64,000 bases of DNA from Phalacrocorax aristotelis (taxonomy: Eukaryota; Chordata; Aves; Suliformes; Phalacrocoracidae), in contig NC_134276.1 of assembly GCF_949628215.1 (NCBI RefSeq), positions 218,446,610-218,510,609 of the forward strand, read 5' to 3'. Position 1 is the stretch's first letter. Each line of letters begins with the position of its first letter. Position numbers and translations under genes: made by a program. This document shows, one piece after another, positions 58,725-64,000 of the stretch. Below the pieces are notes generated by a model. That model ran no database searches. It was given only the letters and a program-made list of their open reading frames with translations, and was not told where the DNA came from.

Positions 58725-60407
58725 CTAGGCAGTGGACTTGCAGATGAAGGGTTTTCTGTCGGCGCAGACGTCGCTGTACCACGTCATGAAATCTGGAAGG
58801 GAAAGAAGCCGTGAGACCCCTGGCACCCCCGTCACGGCCCCCCTGCGGCCCCGCTGCCGGGAGCGCAGCCAGCCCCGGGGCTCACAGGCTGCGTGTGTGT
58901 GTGCGTGTGTTTGTGCAGGTGCAGAGCACACGTGTGTGCAAGGTGTGTGTGTGCGGTGTGCGTTGTGCAGAGGTGTGCGCGCAGCGTGCATGTGCATGCA
59001 GTGTGCGTGTGCATGCAGTGTGCACCCATGCACACGTGTGCCACACATGTGCACAGGGTGCGTATGCCTGTGTTGGCGCCTGCACAGCACGCGTGTGCGT
59101 GTGTCCGTGTGTGCACAGTGTCTGTGTGTGCATGCACACCCGGGTGCCACCCACCACCGAGGGCTGCCCCAGCCATGAGCTGGCAGGCGCCGTGGGGGTC
59201 AGCCTGTGCTGTGGGTGACCAGGGCTGCCGGTGGCGAGGGACACCGGTGGCCAAGGATGCTGGTGGCTGGAGACCCTGATGGCCAGAGATACCGGTAACT
59301 GGGGACCCTCATGGCGGGGGATGCTGGTGGCTGGGACCACCTGATGGCCGGGTCCCCAGTGCCACCGGTGTGGCCATGCTCACCAGCGGAGTCCTGCAGT
59401 GCAACGCAGGCTCTCCTCCTGGAGCTGGGCTGCCGGTGCCAGGAGCCATAGTCCACCTCTGAGCTGTCCGACCACTGCCAGCGGCGGCTCTGCGGCAGGG
59501 AATGACTCCGTGACCCCCAGCTCGTGCCACCAGACCAGTTTGGGGCTGCTGGGAGCGGGTCCTGGGGGTCCCGGGAGGGTCCCAGCTCTGTCCCGGGGCC
59601 GCACTCACCCCCAGGGGACGGTGGAGGCCGATCCAGATGCCATCGTCCCTGGCCTCCTCCTCCTCACTGTCATTGCCGGAGCGGGAGGAGAGCAGGGTGG
59701 CGATGGCCTGGTGCTCCTCCGCGCTGTGCACCGAGGCCAGGTGGGTGCCCGCCCCGAAGCGCTGGCAAAAGGCCTGCGGCGGGGACGGGAGGGTGACACC
59801 GGACCCTCTCCCCAGTCCCAGTCCCAGTCCCCGATCCCAACCCCCGGCGCCCGACTGCTGTCTCCGCGGAGGATGAGGATGGCAGGACCGGTGCTGCCGG
59901 CGCATGGGCACACGCGGTGCCCGGCACAGCTGGATGCTCTCCCTTGTCACAGCGTGGCCATGGTGCCACCGTGGTGGCAGCTGGTCCCGCACAGGGCCAG
60001 GACCTCCTCGGAGAGGACCACCCCCATCCCGGGCCACCCAAAGCACGGCCCCAGCAGGGACCACCGAAGCCCACCTCCCTGCTGAGTGCCATGGGACACT
60101 GTGGCCATGGGGTGCCCCATGGGAGGTCACCCCCAAACCCACATCCCCTTGCTCCCCTGACCGCCTCACCTCTGCCCTTCTCCAGCTCAGCTCCCGGGGG
60201 AAGAAGCCGTAGCACCCCTCCTCGGAGGGCACCCAGCCCCAGGCGCAGGCGGCCAGCTCCTGCCCTGTGGGGAAGGCGGGGGGGTCAGGCAGCGGGGAGG
60301 AGCGGGGGGCGCCGCCGTGTCCCCCCACCCCGGCACTCACCGCGCAGCCAGGGGACGAGCAGCAGGCAGCCCAGCAGGCCGAGCCTCAGCGTCCTCGTCG
60401 GTCCCAT
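58725..60407 (-). CDS. OC17: Ovocleidin-17/ansocalcin-type secreted C-type lectin
   Basis: Five coding exons on the minus strand: 60,407-60,341; 60,264-60,170; 59,773-59,609; 59,489-59,384; 58,792-58,725. They give 166 residues: a signal peptide (about 1-23, core LGLLGCLLLVPWL) and a mature single C-type lectin domain of about 143 residues, the size of chicken ovocleidin-17 (142). Six conserved cysteines are present: C29, C40, C57, C137, C154, C162. Family marks are GCYGFFPRELSW, WIGLHRP, WQWSD, YGSWHR and FICK; the RELSW, WIGLHRP and SWHR blocks resemble ovocleidin-17 most. The sugar-binding EPN/QPD and WND motifs are not seen. Residues 88-98 carry an N-glycosylation site (NDS) in a glutamate-rich loop. 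Members of this family lie in avian eggshell matrix and act on calcite growth. Strict orthology is inferred. Confidence 0.92.
58885..59165. repeat. GT/GTGCAT-rich tract in the lectin's last intron
   Basis: Degenerate alternating purine-pyrimidine tract ('gtgtgtgtgcgtgtg', 'gtgcatgcagtgtgc') between the last two coding exons. Confidence 0.85.
59210..59345. repeat. Short tandem repeat in the lectin's last intron
   Basis: About six units of 20-24 bp around 'ggtggctgggaccctgatggc', adjacent to the penultimate coding exon. Confidence 0.75.
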
Positions 60408-60539
60408 CTGTCCCTTCCCTGCGGAGGGACGGCAGCAGGATGGGGGGTGTTCAGCTCCCTGCTGAACCCCCCCTCCATGGGTGCCTGAGCCCCCTGCCTG
60501 GCTCTCCTGCTGCCAGGCTGAGCCGTGGGGGGTGCAGGA

Positions 60540-61255
60540 ATGCGGTGAGCAGGGGTGCAAAAGAGAGGGATTCAGGGTACAGGGTTACAGGGATGCAAGG
60601 GTGCAGGGTGTGGGGTGCAGGGCATGTGGATGCAGGGAGTCAGGGTGCAGGGCGTGGGAGGGTGTGGGTGCGGGGTTGCAGGGTGCAGGGTTACAGGGAT
60701 GCAGGGGTACAGGATGCAGAGTGTTAGGTGCAGGGGTGTGGGGTGCAGGGATGCAGGAGGCATGATGTGTGGTGTAGCAGTGCTGGGATGCAGGGCACAG
60801 GGGTGCAGGCAGCCAGGGGTGCAAGATGCAGGGTGCACAGACACAGGGTGGGGCATGCAGAGGTGCAGGGATGCTGGGGTGCAGGGAGTCAGGTTGCAGG
60901 AGTGCAGGGTTACAGGGATGCAGGATGCAGAGTGTTATGTGCAAGGTTGCAGGGTGTAGGGTGCAGGCACACAGGGGTGCAGGGATGCAGGGTGCAGGGT
61001 ACAAGGGTGCAGGCACACAGGGATGCAGGGTGCAGGCACACAGGGGTGCAGGGATGCAGGGTGCAGGGTACAAGGGTGCAGGCACACAGGGATGCAGGGT
61101 GCAGGCACACAGGGGTGCAGGGATGCAGGGTGCAGGGATGCAGGGTGCAGGCACACAGGGGTGCAGGGATGCAGGGTGCAGGGTACAAGGGTGCAGGCAC
61201 ACAGGGATGCAGGGTGCAGGCACACAGGGGTGCAGGGATGCCAGGCACAGGGTGC
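60540..61255. repeat. Minisatellite in the lectin's first intron
   Basis: About 700 bp built from 'ggtgcaggga' and 'tgcagg' steps. In the right half this resolves into a 69-bp higher-order unit containing GTACAAGGGTGCAGGCACAC: the marker ACAAGGG recurs at 61,001 and 61,070, and again at 61,185 after an extra piece. It fills most of the intron between the predicted non-coding exon 1 and the signal-peptide exon. Confidence 0.92.
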
Positions 61256-61364
61256 AGGTTCTCCTGGGCTGCTCTGGCTGCAGGCTGGGGTGGAGGATGC
61301 CCTGCAGCCAGGGCACCCCGATGCGGGAGAGCAGCCCCTTCCCTGCAGTGCGGCAGGGACTCAC

Positions 61365-61450
61365 CTGCGTCCCCTCAGGAGCTCGGCACGGCAGCGGGCG
61401 CTGGCTCGGACCCTCCGGGGAGCTGGGCAGCAGCCCCGGGGGATTTTATC
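61365..61450 (-). promoter_or_regulatory. OC17: Lectin TATA box and predicted non-coding exon 1
   Basis: The minus strand has GATAAAAT at 61,450-61,443, a good TATA box. About 30 bases on, transcription would begin near 61,415, and the exon ends in CAG|GTGAGT with the donor at 61,364. The matching acceptor CCGCAG lies before 60,418, 11 bases upstream of the ATG. A TATA-driven start contrasts with the CpG-island genes nearby and suits a tissue-specific gene. Predicted, not shown. Confidence 0.65.
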
Positions 61451-62009
61451 CCCGGGCAGGCAGGGAGGGGTGGGTAGCGAAGCACTCTGTGAGCCACCCG
61501 AAATGTCATCCCTGCCCCAAAGCAAACAGGGCCGACGCAGCCGGGCCCCATCGACGCACGCGGGCGGCTCAGCGACGCGTGGCCCCCGCTGCTCCCTTTG
61601 ATGGGGCGCCCGTGGTGGGGAGGCCCCGGCTCTGCTTTCGTCGTCACCCCGCGAAGGGGCATCTGCGCTCAGGTGCCAGCGCCGGAGCCGGGGGGTGAGT
61701 CTGGCCGAGATGAAAAGAGCTTCCCCGGCCCCACGTGCCCTGTTTTCACTCGTGAGCAGCAGGAGCAGCATGTCCCCCAGCACCCGCTCACGTGGCCCCA
61801 AAGCCACCGCGGCCACGTGCTGGCACCTGGCGGCGTCAGCGCCCCAGCCCCAGGCACATGCAAAGAAGGGTGCTGGCGTGCTGCCGCACCCGGTGCAGGC
61901 TGCCCCGGCATGGGGAAGAACAGCCAGAGCTCGGGCTGCAGGGGCTGCTCGGGGGGTACCTGCCCAGCTGGGCAACAGGGCTCAGAGGGCCCCCCACAGA
62001 CAGGGGGGC
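61451..62009. other. Upstream flank of the lectin gene
   Basis: Non-repetitive, GC-rich sequence with no recognised gene. It separates the lectin promoter from the terminal 34-bp satellite and is the place to look for lectin enhancers. Confidence 0.5.
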
Positions 62010-64000
62010 AGGGAGTGCCCGGATCCATCCCAGGACAGAGAGTAAGGGGAGCCCGGATCCATCCCAGGACAGAGGGCAGGGGGGCACGGATCCATCCCAG
62101 GACTGAGGGCAGGGGGTGCCCGGATCCATCCCAGGACTGAGGGCAGGGGGTGCCCGGATCCATCCCAGGACAGAGGGCAGGGTGTGCCTGGATCCATCAC
62201 AGGACTGAGGGCAGGGGGTGCCTGGATCCAACCCAGGACAGAGGGCAGGGGGTGCCTGGATCCATCTCAGGACAGAGGGCAGGGGGTGCCTGGATCCATC
62301 TCAGGACTGAGGGCAGGGGGTGCCCGGATCCATCCCAGGACAGAGGGCAGGAGGTGCCCGGATCCATCCCAGGACAGAGGGCAGGGTGTGCCCGGATCCA
62401 TCCCAGGACTGAGGGCAGGGGGTGCCTGGATCCATCTCAGGACTGAGGGCAGGGGGTGCCCGGATCCATCCCAGGACAGAGGGCAGGGGGTGCCCGGATC
62501 CATCCCAGGACAGAGGGCAGGGGGTGCCTGGATCCATCCCAGGACAGAGGGCAGGGGGTGCCTGGATCCATCCCAGGACTGAGGGCAGGGTGTGCCTGGA
62601 TCCATCCCAGGACAAAGGGCAGGGGGTGCCTGGATCCATCCCAGGACAGAGGGCAGGGGGTGCCTGGATCCAACCCAGGACAGAGGGCAGGGGGTGCCAA
62701 GATCCATCCCAGGACTGAGGGCAGGGGGTGCCCGGATCCATCCCAGGAAAGAGGGCAGGGGGTGCCCGGATCGATCCCAGTACAAAGGGCAGGGGCTGCC
62801 TGGATCCATCCCAGGACTGAGGGCAGGGGGTGCCTGGATCCATCCCAGGAAAGAGGGCAGGGGGTGCCTGGATCCATCCCAGGACAGAGGGCAGGGGGTG
62901 CCTGGATCCATCCCAGGACAGAGGGCAGGGGGTGCCCGGATCCATCCCAGGACTGAGAGCAGGGGGTGTCCAGATCCATCCCAGGACTGAGCGCAGGGGG
63001 TGCCCGGATCCATCCCAGGACAGAGGGCAGGGGGTGTCCAGGTCCATCCCAGGACAGAGGGCAGGGGGTGCCTGGATCCATCCCAGGACAGAGGGCAGGG
63101 GGTGCCCGGATCCATCCCAGGTCAGAGAGGAGGGGGTGCCCGGATCCAACCCAGGAAAGAGGGCAGGGTGTGCCTGGATCCATCCCAGGACAGAGGGCAG
63201 GGGGTGCCCGGATCCCTCCCAGGACAGAGGGCAGGGGATGCCTGGATCCATCCCAGGACAGAGGGCAGGGGGTGCCTGAATCCATCCCAGGACAGAGAGC
63301 AGGGGGTGCCCGGATCGATCCCAGGACAGAGGGCAGGGGGTGCCTGGATCCATCCCAGGACAGAGGGCAGGGGGTGCCTGGATCCATCCCAGGACAGAGG
63401 GCAGGGGGTGCCCGGATCCATCCAAGGACAGAGGGCAGGGGGTGCCCGGATCCATCCAAGGACAGAGGGCAGGGGGTGCCTGGATCCATCCCAGGACAGA
63501 GGGCAGGGAGTGCCTGGATCCATCCCAGGACAGAGGGCAGGGGGTGCCCGGATCCATCCAAGGACAGAGGGCAGGGGGTGCCTGGATCCATCCCAGGACA
63601 GAGGGCAGGGGGTGCCTGGATCCAACCCAGGACAGAGGGCAGGGGGTGCCCGGATCCATCCCAGGACAGAGGGCAGGGGTGCCTGGATCCATCCCAGGAC
63701 TGAGGGCAGGGGGTGCCCGGATCCATCCCAGGACAGAGGGCAGGGGGTGCCTGGATCCATCCCAGGACAGAGGGAAGGAGGTGCCCTGATCCAACCCAGG
63801 ACAGAGGGCAGGGGGTGCCTGGATCCATCCCAGGACAGAGGGCAGGGGGTGCCCGGATCCATCCCAGGACAGAGGGCAGGGGGTGCCTGGGTCCATCCCA
63901 GGACAGAGGGCAGGGGGTGCCCGGATCCATCCCAGGACTGAGGGCAGGGGGCAGGGGCTGCCCGGATCCATCCCAGGACTGAGGGCAGGGGGTGCCTGGA
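62010..64000. repeat. 34-bp satellite array reaching the window end
   Basis: About 58 head-to-tail copies of a 34-bp unit containing GGATCCATCCCAGGACAG followed by 'agggcagggggtgcc'. Copies differ mainly at two places: CCC or CCT before GGATCC, and GGACAG or GGACTG. Most copies keep a BamHI site. The array continues beyond the window. Because 34 is not a multiple of 3 and the unit has no stop in most frames, long open frames appear on both strands; these are not genes. Confidence 0.97.

Noticed and set aside
62301-63971. Long open frames (up to 556 codons) across the terminal satellite
   Set aside because: They exist on both strands and in several frames because the 34-bp unit lacks stops; the translation is a pure repeat with no domain.
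62010-64000. Regular repeats resembling a CRISPR array
   Set aside because: Units are directly adjacent with no unique spacers, and the window is vertebrate DNA.

Overview
The window is bird nuclear DNA. The evidence is several chicken-repeat-1 (CR1) LINE fragments, GC-rich DNA with short introns and many minisatellites, and a C-type lectin gene of the avian eggshell (ovocleidin-17/ansocalcin) type. Eight other genes are recognised from their proteins. Their order and strands are SBF1(-), ADM2(+), MIOX(+), LMF2(-), NCAPH2(+), SCO2(-), TYMP(-), ODF3B(-), which is the order and orientation of human 22q13.33, so the block is a conserved synteny segment.

Layout: 1-10,324 is the start of the large first intron of SBF1, whose first coding exon (10,325-10,379) sits in a CpG island. 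10,670-19,050 is gene-free, with minisatellites and a few AT-rich islands. ADM2 (intermedin prohormone) spans about 19,090-25,500, with a TATA-like promoter, repeats copied from its own exon 2 end, and a repeat-expanded propeptide. MIOX has ten coding exons (26,758-30,127) and converges with LMF2 (fourteen coding exons, 38,450 down to 30,981). LMF2 and NCAPH2 diverge from a CpG-rich promoter region into which CR1 copies have inserted. NCAPH2 (twenty coding exons, 40,217-48,488) converges almost end to end with SCO2 (single coding exon, 49,334 down to 48,582). TYMP (nine coding exons, 54,467 down to 50,059), ODF3B (six coding exons, 57,206 down to 55,665) and the lectin (five coding exons plus a predicted non-coding first exon, 61,420 down to 58,725) follow head to tail on the minus strand. 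The last 2 kb is a 34-bp satellite that runs off the window.

The genes do not form one pathway. They cover phosphoinositide/Rab regulation (SBF1), a peptide hormone (ADM2), inositol catabolism (MIOX), lipase folding in the ER (LMF2), mitotic chromosome compaction (NCAPH2), copper delivery to cytochrome oxidase (SCO2), thymidine breakdown (TYMP), the sperm/ciliary axoneme (ODF3B) and probably eggshell mineral matrix (lectin). Exon boundaries were read by hand from splice signals and reading-frame continuity, and the coding lengths all resolve to whole codons. The most interesting items are the position and motifs of the eggshell-type lectin gene, the exon-derived tandem repeats and octapeptide expansion in ADM2, two GC-AG introns, and a repeat array of nuclear-receptor-like motifs upstream of SCO2.
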